Shown: positions 32,321-40,341 of the stretch, one piece after another
Position numbering within the stretch: the first letter of the stretch is position 1
Layout: the number at the start of each line of letters is the position of its first letter
Assembly: GCF_900090205.1 (NCBI RefSeq)
Contig: NZ_LT607802.1
Location: 285,858 to 349,857, forward strand
Direction of reading: 5' to 3'
Source of the DNA: Vogesella sp. LIG4
GTDB lineage: Bacteria > Pseudomonadota > Gammaproteobacteria > Burkholderiales > Chromobacteriaceae
DNA length: 64,000 nt
Notes under the pieces: generated by a model
The model's database searches: none
What the model saw: the letters and a program-made list of their open reading frames with translations, nothing else
What the model was told of the DNA's origin: nothing
Made by a program: the position numbers and the translations under genes

Positions 32321-33143
32321 AGCGGTTGCCCGCCTGCAAAGCTTCACCAAGGCCGCCGAAACGCTGTGCCTGACCCAAAGCGCGGTCAGCCACCAGGTGC
32401 GCAACCTGGAAGAACACTTCGGTTTTCCCTTGCTGGTGCGCAGCCAGCGCGGCATTGCGCTGACGCCGGAAGGCGCCACCCTGCAGCACTGTCTGCATAC
32501 CAGCCTGCAGCAGATCGACGATACCTGCCGCCAGCTCAGCCAGCGCCAGCACAGCATCCGCATCAAGTCGCCACCGTCCATCGCCGTGCGCTGGCTGGTG
32601 CCGCAGCTGCAGCAGTTCAAGGCGCAGTTTCCCGACCTGGACATCAATGTCAGCACGGTATGGGAAGAAAAACCTGCCTTCGACTGGGGGCTGTTCGACC
32701 TGGCCATCCAGTACGGTGACGGCGACTGGCCCGGCGTCACCGTGGAGCTGCTGCACCGCGAGGAACTGACCCCGGTAGCTTCGCCCGCCCTGCTCGCCGA
32801 CAAGCGCCAGTTGCAGATGGCCGACCTGGCCGACTACCCGCTGATCCACACCAGCCGCGACCGCCACGACTGGGAGCTATGGCTGGATGCGCCGTGGCCC
32901 AAAGGGCAGAAAGAACTGCTGTTCGATGCCGACGTGATGGGCATCGAGGCCGCGCGCCACGGCCTGGGCATCGCCCTGCTGGACCCGTTCATCGTGCAGG
33001 ATGCGCTGGCCGACGGCAGCCTGGTCACCCCCTGCGAGCGCACCGTGCCATCCGGCAAGGGCTACTACCTGGTACTGCCGCCACACGAGCGCCATGTGCG
33101 CCGGGTGCAACCGCTGGTGCGCTGGCTGCAACAGGCGGCCTGA
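32280..33143 (+). CDS. LysR family transcriptional regulator (GcvA-like)
   Basis: A 287-residue regulator. [45 protein letters not shown] is the GcvA-type DNA-binding domain in general layout, followed by the effector domain with [19 protein letters not shown]. It starts inside the 3' end of alr (41-bp overlap), so the two are probably translationally coupled. The target is unknown; GcvA itself controls glycine cleavage, but no gcv gene is nearby. Confidence 0.88.
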   Translation: [287 protein letters not shown]

Positions 33144-33150
33144 AACAAAA

Positions 33151-33174
33151 AAAAGCCCGCAATAGCGGGCTTTT
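33151..33174. terminator. bidirectional terminator before the repeat-protein gene
   Basis: AAAAGCCCGC/GCGGGCTTTT stem with loop AATA lies between the converging LysR gene and repeat protein 1. A-run and T-run suit both directions. Confidence 0.88.
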
Positions 33175-33196
33175 GCTTGTACGGCAAACCGGCCTA

Positions 33197-33718
33197 TCAA
33201 CCGATGTAGTAGCCGTCGCTGCTCTCACGTTTGGCGATGTTGTAGCTATCGCCGCTCTCGCGCTTGGCGAGGAAGTAGTTGTCGCTGCTTTCGCGTTTGG
33301 CGATGTTGTAGCTGTCGCCGCTCTCGCGCTTAGCGAGGAAGAAGTTGTCGCTGCTTTCGCGTTTGGCGATGTTGTAGCTGTCGCCGCTTTCGCGCTTGGC
33401 GAGGAAGTAGTTGTCGCTGCTTTCACGCTTGGCGATGTTGTAGCTGTCGCCGCTCTCGCGCTTGGCGAGGAAGTAGTTATCGCTGCTTTCGCGCTTGGCG
33501 ATGTTGTAGCTGTCGCCGCTCTCGCGCTTGGCGAGGAAGAAGTTGTCGCTGCTTTCGCGTTTGGCGATGTTGTAGCTGTCGCCGCTCTCGCGCTTGGCGA
33601 GGAAGTAGTTGTCGCTGCTTTCACGCTTGGCAACAGTTGCAGACTGGGCGGCGGTTTCTGCCTGGGCAGCACCGGCAAACACGGCAAAAATAGAAGCAAT
33701 CAGTACGAGCTTTTTCAT
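33197..33718 (-). CDS. secreted 11-residue tandem-repeat protein 1, unknown family
   Basis: A 173-residue protein with signal peptide MKKLVLIASIFAVFAGAAQA, a short ETAAQSATV linker and then 13 perfect-length 11-residue repeats to the C-terminus. Two repeat types alternate, AKRESSDNYFL (or DNFFL) and AKRESGDSYNI, so the DNA unit is 66 bp. The last repeat is AKRESSDGYYI then G. There is no other domain. The start at 33718 has AAAGGA at good spacing; an ATG six bases upstream also fits. A paralogue lies 500 bp upstream on the same strand. Function is unknown: a fibrous or beta-structured surface/periplasmic protein, or a multi-peptide precursor cut at the Lys-Arg pairs, are guesses. Confidence 0.85.
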   Translation of the reverse strand: MKKLVLIASIFAVFAGAAQAETAAQSATVAKRESSDNYFLAKRESGDSYNIAKRESSDNFFLAKRESGDSYNIAKRESSDNYFLAKRESGDSYNIAKRESSDNYFLAKRESGDSYNIAKRESSDNFFLAKRESGDSYNIAKRESSDNYFLAKRESGDSYNIAKRESSDGYYIG

Positions 33719-33856
33719 GATCATATCCTTTATTCAATACGCGGCCAGGTACTTTTAGGCCAAATTATTCAGTTTTTCCGCCTTGTCAACATGGCAGGCT
33801 AGACACTTCCTCTACTGCGTCACGCCTTTGCTCTACTTGTTCTGTCTTGTAATGTA

Positions 33857-33903
33857 GTAACTATAGTTACTATCTAAGCTAGGATAAAGCACAAAGATTC
33901 GAA
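33857..33903 (-). promoter_or_regulatory. candidate promoter of repeat protein 1
   Basis: The perfect 14-bp palindrome GTAACTATAGTTAC (33857-33870) contains TATAGT in the leftward sense, a good -10. A TTCGAA palindrome (33898-33903) lies 37 bp further upstream. The leader then begins with CAGAACAAGTA (33834-33844). The same elements at matching spacing precede the paralogue. The leader is about 135 nt long. Confidence 0.55.
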
Positions 33904-34152
33904 TTATTAGTTCTGGTTTTTCGAACAAAGTTCAAAATATCTGCAGGAAAGCCGGCTGGCAGGGAAAAACACCCGAACGGGCACTGTGCTGGTGACAGGT
34001 TTTGTACGGAAAAACTCAACCTTGCCGGGCGATACGCACAAGCAGCCAGAGGGACACGCCCCACAGCAAGGTGGGCACTTTCAGGCTGCAGGCATAAGTG
34101 CCAGCTGGCTCCAGCCACGCAGCCGGGCATACAGAACCAGGCCTGCAATATC

Positions 34153-34177
34153 AAAAAGCCCGCAAGGCGGGCTTTTT
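34153..34177 (-). terminator. terminator of repeat protein 2
   Basis: AAAAAGCCCGC/GCGGGCTTTTT stem with loop AAG lies about 40 bp past the stop of the leftward gene. The remaining stretch between the two repeat genes (33725-34150) holds the promoter of repeat protein 1 and no gene that I can support. Confidence 0.85.
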
Positions 34178-34216
34178 GTACGGATGCTCAGGAAAGCGAA
34201 CACGGCATGTCATGCG

Positions 34217-34759
34217 TTAGCTGATATACCAGGAGTCGCTGCTTTCGCGCTTGGCGATGTAATAGGCATCGCTACTTTCGCGTTTGGCGATATACCACGG
34301 ATCATTGCTTTCGCGTTTGGCGATGTACCAGGAATCGCTGCTCTCGCGCTTGGCGAGGAAGTAGGCATCACCACTCTCGCGTTTGGCGAGGAAGTAGGCA
34401 TCACCACTCTCGCGTCTGGCGAGGAAGTAGGCATCGCCACTCTCGCGTCTGGCGAGGAAGTAGGCGTCGCCACTCTCGCGTTTGGCGAGGAAGTAGGCAT
34501 CGCCACTCTCGCGTTTGGCGAGGAAGTAGGCATCACCACTCTCGCGTTTGGCGATGTACCACGAATCAGAGCTTTCACGCTTGGCGATGTAATAGGCATC
34601 GCTGCTTTCGCGCTTGGCCATATACCAAGAGTCGCTACTTTCGCGTTTGGCTGTCATTGTCTGCGCATCCTGACCTTCATCCGAAGCCGGGGTGCTGGCG
34701 GCCAGAGCCGTTCCTGCAGACAAGGTTAAAAGAGAAGCAAGCAGTATCAGCTTTTTCAT
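34217..34759 (-). CDS. secreted 11-residue tandem-repeat protein 2, unknown family
   Basis: A 180-residue paralogue of the gene at 33197. Signal peptide MKKLILLASLLTLSAGTALA, an acidic linker (STPASDEGQDAQTMT), then 13 repeats of 11 residues. Terminal repeats are of the type AKRESSDSWYI/AKRESSDAYYI; the central six are AKRESGDAYFL or ARRESGDAYFL. The unit is 33 bp without the strict alternation seen in copy 1. Invariant positions are R-E-S and D, with aromatics at 9 and hydrophobics at 11. It is the same in repeat number as copy 1 although the repeats differ. Function is unknown. Confidence 0.85.
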   Translation of the reverse strand: MKKLILLASLLTLSAGTALAASTPASDEGQDAQTMTAKRESSDSWYMAKRESSDAYYIAKRESSDSWYIAKRESGDAYFLAKRESGDAYFLAKRESGDAYFLARRESGDAYFLARRESGDAYFLAKRESGDAYFLAKRESSDSWYIAKRESNDPWYIAKRESSDAYYIAKRESSDSWYIS

Positions 34760-34896
34760 GATGTGTTCCTTTCAAGAGCTAGCTGCACTTGTCGGATTCC
34801 ACCCCTCACCCCGTACTTGTTGGCTCCAGCTCTGGCTGCCAAGCAATGCGCTCGCGCTCAAGCCGGTTGTCCTGCGTACTTGTTCTGATGCGCTAA

Positions 34897-34938
34897 CTAT
34901 AGAAAGCGCATCGGGCGCGAACAGTACAATTATTCGAA
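34897..34938 (-). promoter_or_regulatory. candidate promoter of repeat protein 2
   Basis: Leftward TATAGT (34897-34902 region) lies within a GATGCGCT...AGCGCATC inverted repeat, with TTCGAA at 34933-34938, 36 bp further upstream. CAGAACAAGTA (34877-34887) begins the leader. The same set precedes repeat protein 1. The leader is about 130 nt. The rest of 34939-35081 shows no gene. Confidence 0.55.
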
Positions 34939-35081
34939 GTCGGCATGCAGATTTCTTCAACGAAATAGTTAAAACTTATTAACTAAACAATTGCGACTGA
35001 ATGCCCACTTGCAGAAACTCGCCCCGGCTGTCATCCAGGCCGTAACCACGGCTTTCCACACCTGACACGCGCTGCCGGGCA

Positions 35082-35113
35082 TAAAAAAAGCTCCCGCTGG
35101 CGGGAGCTTTTTT
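35082..35113 (-). terminator. terminator of the LigB-type dioxygenase gene
   Basis: GCTCCCGC/GCGGGAGC stem flanked by A7 and T7, 20 bp past the stop of the leftward gene. Strong in both orientations. Confidence 0.9.
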
Positions 35114-35132
35114 TGCCGTATCAACACTTCAT

Positions 35133-35915
35133 CTAGACGGCATCCGCATCGAACACCCAGGCATCCATGGTAACGGACGCATATTCGATGCCGCGGTGCA
35201 GGCTGCGGGCCGGGCGGCCAGCTGCCGCGCCCATGGCGAAGAACAGCGGCAACAGGTGTTCGTCGGTGGGGTGGTTCTGCTTCGCAAACGGTGCATCCGC
35301 CTGCCAGTTCAGCAGTGCCGGCACATCGCCGCGCTGCAGGCGCACCGCGATCCAGTCGGCAAATGCCTGCGCCCACGGCTGGGCCGGCGTACCCGGAGCG
35401 CCCAGCGCGTACAGATTGTGGGTGATGCTGCCGGAGCCGATGACCAGGATGTCCTGTGCGGCCAACCCTGCCAGCGCCTGGCCCAGCCGGTAATGCGCGG
35501 CGGCATCCTGGCGCGGCTGGGTGGACAGCGTCACCACCGGGATATCCGCCTCCGGATACATCGTCAGCAGCGGCACCCAGCCTCCGTGGTCCATGCCATC
35601 GGCCGGGTCGTGCTGGTGGGCAATGCCGGCGGCAGACAGCGCGTCGCTTACCTGCTGCGCCAGCGCCGCGTCACCGTGTGCCGGGTAGCTCAGGCGATAC
35701 AGCTCGCGCGGGAAGCCACCGAAATCATGCACGGTGCGCCACTGCGGTGCGCTGCCGATCAGCGGCTGCAGCGCCAGGTAGTGCGCGGACATGATCACGA
35801 TGCCGCGCGGGCGCGGCAGCTTGGCCGCATGCGCCTGCCAGATATGGCGGGCCGGCGATTCGTTGATCAGCACATCCGGGCCGCCGTGGGAGATAAACAG
35901 TGGGGCGATAGTCAT
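35133..35915 (-). CDS. LigB-family extradiol dioxygenase (YgiD/DODA type)
   Basis: A 260-residue class III extradiol dioxygenase. Family members open catecholic rings; plant and bacterial DODA act on L-DOPA. The metal-site histidines are in FISHGGPDVL (near residue 10), MSAHYLA (near 45) and HDFGGFPRELYRLSYPA, with a further His in GSGSITHNLYALG. The start at 35915 gives MTIAPLFISHGG. It is followed upstream by doxX. The natural substrate is unknown. A decamer copy (35457) lies inside and another (35938) just upstream. Confidence 0.9.
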   Translation of the reverse strand: MTIAPLFISHGGPDVLINESPARHIWQAHAAKLPRPRGIVIMSAHYLALQPLIGSAPQWRTVHDFGGFPRELYRLSYPAHGDAALAQQVSDALSAAGIAHQHDPADGMDHGGWVPLLTMYPEADIPVVTLSTQPRQDAAAHYRLGQALAGLAAQDILVIGSGSITHNLYALGAPGTPAQPWAQAFADWIAVRLQRGDVPALLNWQADAPFAKQNHPTDEHLLPLFFAMGAAAGRPARSLHRGIEYASVTMDAWVFDADAV

Positions 35916-35984
35916 GGTGTTGCTCCGGCAGGTGCGCTGCGGCCAACGGTCGCAGCGCAATGGAAGATTATCGTGGTGGCCAGC

Positions 35985-36395
35985 TTAGCGCTGCGGCTTG
36001 CCCAGCGGCTTCAGTGCCAGCGCGCCATCACCCAGCAGGGCCTGCACCAGGGCAGCCACCGCCAGGAACACCGGGTATTCCCAGCCACCGCCCTTGTTGC
36101 TGAACACCCAGCCGTTGCCGCCGTGGCCGAAGATGGCGGCGCCCAGCAGCAGCGGTACCAGCAGCAGGGCCAGCTGACGGGCAGCCACACCCAGCAGGAT
36201 CAGCGTGCCGCCGCCCAGCTCCGCCACGATGGTGACGTAGCCCAGCCAGCCTGGCAGACCGATACTGCTGAAGTAACCGGCAGTGCCGGCCGGGGTGAAC
36301 ACCAGCAGCTTCATCAGGCCGTGGGCAATGAACATGATGCCCAGTGCCAGGCGCAGCAGCAGGGCGGCATAGGGTGCGGTGCGGGAGTCGATCAT
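35985..36395 (-). CDS. DoxX family membrane protein
   Basis: A 136-residue inner-membrane protein with four hydrophobic segments. LRLALGIMFIAHGLMKLLVF and the downstream GLPGWLGYVTIVAELGGGTLILLG are the DoxX/YphA signature. GAAGGA lies before ATG 36395. It is adjacent to the LigB-type gene on the same strand and divergent from a LysR gene, so these two are probably targets of that regulator. DoxX proteins are linked to redox or thiol stress, without a clear reaction. Confidence 0.9.
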   Translation of the reverse strand: MIDSRTAPYAALLLRLALGIMFIAHGLMKLLVFTPAGTAGYFSSIGLPGWLGYVTIVAELGGGTLILLGVAARQLALLLVPLLLGAAIFGHGGNGWVFSNKGGGWEYPVFLAVAALVQALLGDGALALKPLGKPQR

Positions 36396-36474
36396 GATGG
36401 CTTCCTTCGGGTGGGTGTTGCTGCGTGCTGCAGCGATGGAGTCATTAAACACCTTGCCTGCAAGCGAATAAACC

Positions 36475-36501
36475 GCTAATCATTAAATGAATTGCTAATC
36501 A
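36475..36501. promoter_or_regulatory. candidate LysR operator, direct repeats
   Basis: GCTAATCA occurs at 36475-36482 and again at 36494-36501, 19 bp apart (about two helical turns), between doxX and the divergent LysR gene. It is AT-rich and just upstream of the LysR start, which suits an autoregulatory and divergent control site. Confidence 0.45.
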
Positions 36502-36516
36502 ACAAGAAATAATCCC

Positions 36517-37434
36517 ATGGACAAACTGGTCGCCCTGCGGGTGTTCCACAGCATTCACGAAGCCGGCAGTTTCGTTGCCGCCGCCGGCAGGCTGGAGATG
36601 TCCACCGCCATGGTGAGCAAGTATGTGAGCGCGCTGGAGCAGGAGCTGGGCACCCGGCTGATCCAGCGCACCACGCGCCGGCTGGCGTTTACCGAGGCGG
36701 GGCTGGATTACGCCCGCCGCGCATCGCTGATCCTGGCGCAGCTGGAAGAAGCCGACGCCGCCGCCATGCAGCAGAGCGTGGAGGCGCGCGGCACGCTGCG
36801 CATGGCGGCGCCGCTGTCGTTCGGCATGCGCTACCTGGGCGGCTGGCTGGCCGAACTGCGCCGCCGCCACCCGCAGCTGAAGGTGGAGCTGGAGCTGTCC
36901 GACCGCCAGGTGGATCTGGTGGAGGACGGCTTCGACCTGGCGCTGCGCATCAGCACCCAGCCGCTGGGTGGCGGCATGATCGCCCGCCCGCTGGGGCGCA
37001 TCCCGCTGCTGCTGTGCGCCGCCCCCGGCTACCTTGCGGCCAACGGTACGCCGCAATCACCACAGGATCTGGCCGGCCACAGCTGCCTGCGCTACCAGCA
37101 AGGCAACCACCCGCAGAGCTGGCGCTTCTGGCGCGACGGCGAGGAAAGCAGCATAGAAGTGGACGGCCCGCTGCAAAGCAATAACGGCGATGTGCTGGTC
37201 AACGCCGCGATCGCCGGCATGGGCCTGCTCTACCAGCCGCGCTTCCTGCTGGAAGACGCCTTGCAGCGCGGCGAGTTGCTGCCGCTGCTGACGCAGTACA
37301 CCACCCGCTGTGCCGATGTCTACGTGGTGTATCCTGCCCGGCGCTACCTGCCGCAGAAAGTCAGGGTGCTCATCGAATTACTGCAGGACATGCTGGCCGG
37401 CCACAGCGTGCCTGCACCAATGGCCAGCAGCTAG
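36517..37434 (+). CDS. LysR family transcriptional regulator
   Basis: A 305-residue regulator of the large AaeR/DsdC-like group with MDKLVALRVFHSIHEAGSFVAAAGRLEMSTAMVSKYVSALEQELG as DNA-binding domain and LRMAAPLSFG opening the effector domain. It is divergent from doxX and the LigB-type gene, its likely targets. A decamer copy (37035) encodes YLAANGT in the effector domain. Confidence 0.9.
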   Translation: MDKLVALRVFHSIHEAGSFVAAAGRLEMSTAMVSKYVSALEQELGTRLIQRTTRRLAFTEAGLDYARRASLILAQLEEADAAAMQQSVEARGTLRMAAPLSFGMRYLGGWLAELRRRHPQLKVELELSDRQVDLVEDGFDLALRISTQPLGGGMIARPLGRIPLLLCAAPGYLAANGTPQSPQDLAGHSCLRYQQGNHPQSWRFWRDGEESSIEVDGPLQSNNGDVLVNAAIAGMGLLYQPRFLLEDALQRGELLPLLTQYTTRCADVYVVYPARRYLPQKVRVLIELLQDMLAGHSVPAPMASS

Positions 37435-37598
37435 CACGCCACGCCGGCACACCGCTTGCATTAAGCTTGCCCGCCTGCGAGCACGGCAACATGACCAGGC
37501 GCAAAACCCGGCATTTGTTGCCAGAATATAAAGAAAGCAAAAACCGGCAGTCCCCAGGACTGGAAAGAAAACACCGGGAAGCAATTAGAGGAGCAGAC

Positions 37599-39374
37599 AT
37601 GAACAAACACGCCGTGCTGGCCCTGTTGGCCGCATTGAGCTTGCTGCCGGCGGCGCAGGCCGCCGACATGAACAAGGTACTGCGGGTGGCGATGAACGCG
37701 CCGGAAACCGGCTTCGACCCGGCCAAGGTATCCGATCTGTACTCCAGCACCATCACCGAAAACATCTACGACCCGCTGGTCAGCTACGACTACCTGGCGC
37801 GGCCGGCCAGGCTGGTGCCCAACACCATCAGCGCACTGCCCACCGTCTCGGCGGACGGCAAGGTGTACACCTTCCGCATCAAGCCCGGCATCTACTTTGC
37901 CGACGATGCGGCCTTCAAGGGCAAGAAGCGTGAGCTGACCGCCGCCGACTACGCCTACAGCCTGAAACGCCACCTAGACCCCGGCATCAACTCGCCGTGG
38001 AGCTACCTGCTGGAAGGCCGCTTCGTCGGCACCGACGAGCTGGTGAAAGCCGCCGGCAAGGGCGCGCTGAACTACGATGCGCCGGTGGAAGGCATCAAGG
38101 TAGTGGACAAGTACACGCTGCAGCTGACGCTGCGCGACACCAACTTCAACTTTCTGTCCATCCTCGCCATGCCGGCTTTCGGCGCCGTGGCACGCGAGGT
38201 GATCGACGCCAACCGCGACAACACCAACGCCCACCCGGTGGGCACCGGCCCCTACCTGCTGAAAGAGTGGAAGCCGGGCAGCAAGATCGTGCTGGAAGCC
38301 AACCCGGGCTTCCGCAAGGTGGTGTTCGACAGCAAGCCGGGCAACGACCCGGTGGACAAGGCGGTGGTGCGGGTGCTGCAGGGCAAGACCCTGCCGCGCA
38401 TCGGCCGCATCGAGGTAGCGGTCATCGAGGAGGAGCAGCCGCTGTGGCTGTCCTTCCTCAACCGCCAGCTGGACATCAGCGGCATTCCGCAGGCGGCGCT
38501 GCAGGAGGCACTGGTGATCGACCCGAAAGACCCGCTCAAGGTGAAGCTGGCCGACAAGTACGCGCGCCAGGGCATGCAGTTGCAACGCATGCAGATGCCG
38601 GAAGTCACCTTCCACTTCTTCAATATGCAGGACCCGGTGGTGGGCGGCGACAGCAAGGACAAGATCGCGCTGCGCCGCGCCATCGCCATGGCCTTCCCGG
38701 TGAGCGAGACCATCGCCACCATCCGCCGCGGCCAGGCGGTGCCGATGAATTACATCGTGCCGGCCGGGGTGGCCGGCCACAACCCGGCGTTCCGCGGCGC
38801 CAGCAAGTATGACCCGGCGGCGGCCAACGCCCTGCTGGACCGCTTCGGCTACCGCATCGGCAGCGACGGCTACCGCAGCCGCCCGGACGGCAAGCCGCTG
38901 GCCATCGAGCTGGCCTGCGGCACCAGCGCCACCGACAAGCAGTGGAACGAATACTGGCAGAAGGCCTTCGACAACCTGAAAATCCACCTCACCTTCCGCC
39001 AGGGCAAGTGGAACGAGCTGGCCAAGGCCAACCGCCAGGGCAAGCTGCAGATGTGGGGCATGGCCTGGGGGGCGGACTACCCGGACGGCGAGAACTTCAT
39101 GCAGCTGCTGTACGGCAAGAACGCCGGCGATTCCAACTCCGCCGACTTCAAGAACGCCGAGTACGACCGCCTGTACGAAGCCTCGCTCAAGCTGCCGGAC
39201 GGCGCGGAACGCAACCGCCTGTACGACGCCATGAACAAGATTGCGGTGGTGCAACAACCGTGGATCTTCGGCGATGTGCGCGTGCGCAATACCCTGGCCC
39301 ACCCGTACGTGAAGGGGCTGAAGCTGCACCCGCTGCTGAACACCACCTGGCGCTACCTGGACCTGCAGAAATGA
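37599..39374 (+). CDS. oligopeptide ABC transporter substrate-binding protein
   Basis: A 591-residue SBP family 5 protein. The signal peptide is MNKHAVLALLAALSLLPAAQA. The body contains the family patterns NIYDPLVSYDY, LTAADYAYSLKRHLDP, GTGPYLLKEWKPGSKIVLEANP and MWGMAWGADYPDGENFMQLLYG. The start is preceded by AGAGGAG. It heads a complete importer operon (binding protein, two permeases, fused ATPase), the order seen in YejABEF and GsiBCDA systems. The substrate (peptide, glutathione or other) is not evident. A decamer copy (37625) lies in the signal peptide. Confidence 0.92.
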   Translation: MNKHAVLALLAALSLLPAAQAADMNKVLRVAMNAPETGFDPAKVSDLYSSTITENIYDPLVSYDYLARPARLVPNTISALPTVSADGKVYTFRIKPGIYFADDAAFKGKKRELTAADYAYSLKRHLDPGINSPWSYLLEGRFVGTDELVKAAGKGALNYDAPVEGIKVVDKYTLQLTLRDTNFNFLSILAMPAFGAVAREVIDANRDNTNAHPVGTGPYLLKEWKPGSKIVLEANPGFRKVVFDSKPGNDPVDKAVVRVLQGKTLPRIGRIEVAVIEEEQPLWLSFLNRQLDISGIPQAALQEALVIDPKDPLKVKLADKYARQGMQLQRMQMPEVTFHFFNMQDPVVGGDSKDKIALRRAIAMAFPVSETIATIRRGQAVPMNYIVPAGVAGHNPAFRGASKYDPAAANALLDRFGYRIGSDGYRSRPDGKPLAIELACGTSATDKQWNEYWQKAFDNLKIHLTFRQGKWNELAKANRQGKLQMWGMAWGADYPDGENFMQLLYGKNAGDSNSADFKNAEYDRLYEASLKLPDGAERNRLYDAMNKIAVVQQPWIFGDVRVRNTLAHPYVKGLKLHPLLNTTWRYLDLQK

Positions 39375-39399
39375 TCACAGTGGCGGCGGGAGTGTAGAC

Positions 39400-40338
39400 A
39401 TGCTGGCTTTCATCATCCGCCGCGTGTGGCAGATGGTGCCCACCCTGTTCGGCGTCATGCTGTTGCTGTTCGTGCTGTTCAACTGGGTGGGCGGCGACCC
39501 GTCCTACATCCTGGCCGGCAAGAGCCTGAGCACGGAAACCCTGCTCAGCATCCGCCGCCAGCTGGGGCTGGATCTGCCGCTGTGGCAGCAGTTCCTGATC
39601 TTCGTGAAGCAGGTGCTGACGCTGGACTTCGGCACCTCCTGGTCCACCCAGCAGCCGGTGTCCGCCATCCTGCAAAGCCGCATCGGCCCGTCGCTGCTGC
39701 TCACCGGCGGCATGCTGCTGGTGGGCACCGTGCTGTCGGTAAGCATCGCCGCGCTGGTGGCCTACCTGCGCGGCGGCCTCACCGACCGGCTGGTGACGCT
39801 GATCAGCACCTGCGCCATGTCGGTCAGCGCACTGGTGTACATCATTGCCGGGCAGTACTGGCTGGCCTTCAAGTGGGGCTGGTTCCCCATCATGGGCTGG
39901 AGCGACAGCCTGCTGGCCAATGTGTTCAGCTACCTGCCGCTGCCGCTGTTGATGGGGGTGATCGTCGGCCTGGCGCCGGACGTGCGCTTCTTCCGCAGCT
40001 GCTTCGTCGAGGAGATGAACCACGACTACGTGCGCACCGCCCGCGCCAAGGGCCTGGCCGAGCCGGTGATCATGCTCAAGCACGTGCTGCGCAATGCCAT
40101 GATTCCGGTGGTGACCTCGCTGATGATGTCGCTGCCCTACCTGATGATGGGCGCCATCCTGCTGGAGACCTTCTTCGGCATTCCCGGCATGGGCAAGGAA
40201 GTGGTGATGGCGGTGGACCGCAGCGACTTTCCGGTGATCAAGGCCATCACCATCTACATCGCCATGGCCACCATGGTATTCAACCTGCTAGCCGACATCG
40301 TCTACAAACTCATCGACCCGCGCGTGCATCTCGAATAA
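39400..40338 (+). CDS. oligopeptide ABC transporter permease (OppB/DppB type)
   Basis: A 312-residue inner-membrane permease with about six membrane segments. MLAFIIRRVWQMVPTLFGVMLLLFVLF is the typical amphipathic-plus-first-span start. The EAA loop lies in DYVRTARAKGLAEPVIMLKHVLRNAMIPVVT near residue 210. It lies 25 bp after the binding-protein gene and 3 bp before the second permease. Confidence 0.93.
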   Translation: MLAFIIRRVWQMVPTLFGVMLLLFVLFNWVGGDPSYILAGKSLSTETLLSIRRQLGLDLPLWQQFLIFVKQVLTLDFGTSWSTQQPVSAILQSRIGPSLLLTGGMLLVGTVLSVSIAALVAYLRGGLTDRLVTLISTCAMSVSALVYIIAGQYWLAFKWGWFPIMGWSDSLLANVFSYLPLPLLMGVIVGLAPDVRFFRSCFVEEMNHDYVRTARAKGLAEPVIMLKHVLRNAMIPVVTSLMMSLPYLMMGAILLETFFGIPGMGKEVVMAVDRSDFPVIKAITIYIAMATMVFNLLADIVYKLIDPRVHLE

Positions 40339-40341
40339 ACC

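Noticed and set aside
33230-33640. CRISPR-like array
   Set aside because: The 33/66-bp units are contiguous coding repeats without unique spacers, and no cas genes occur in the window.
33200-34730. Rightward frames opposite the two repeat proteins, also repetitive (VVAVAALALGEE type)
   Set aside because: They mirror the 33/66-bp repeat on the other strand. Only the leftward frames have signal peptides, ribosome sites and terminators.
34969-35376. A leftward 135-codon frame between repeat protein 2 and the LigB-type gene
   Set aside because: It overlaps the LigB gene in another frame and crosses a strong terminator; no ribosome site or recognisable product is seen.
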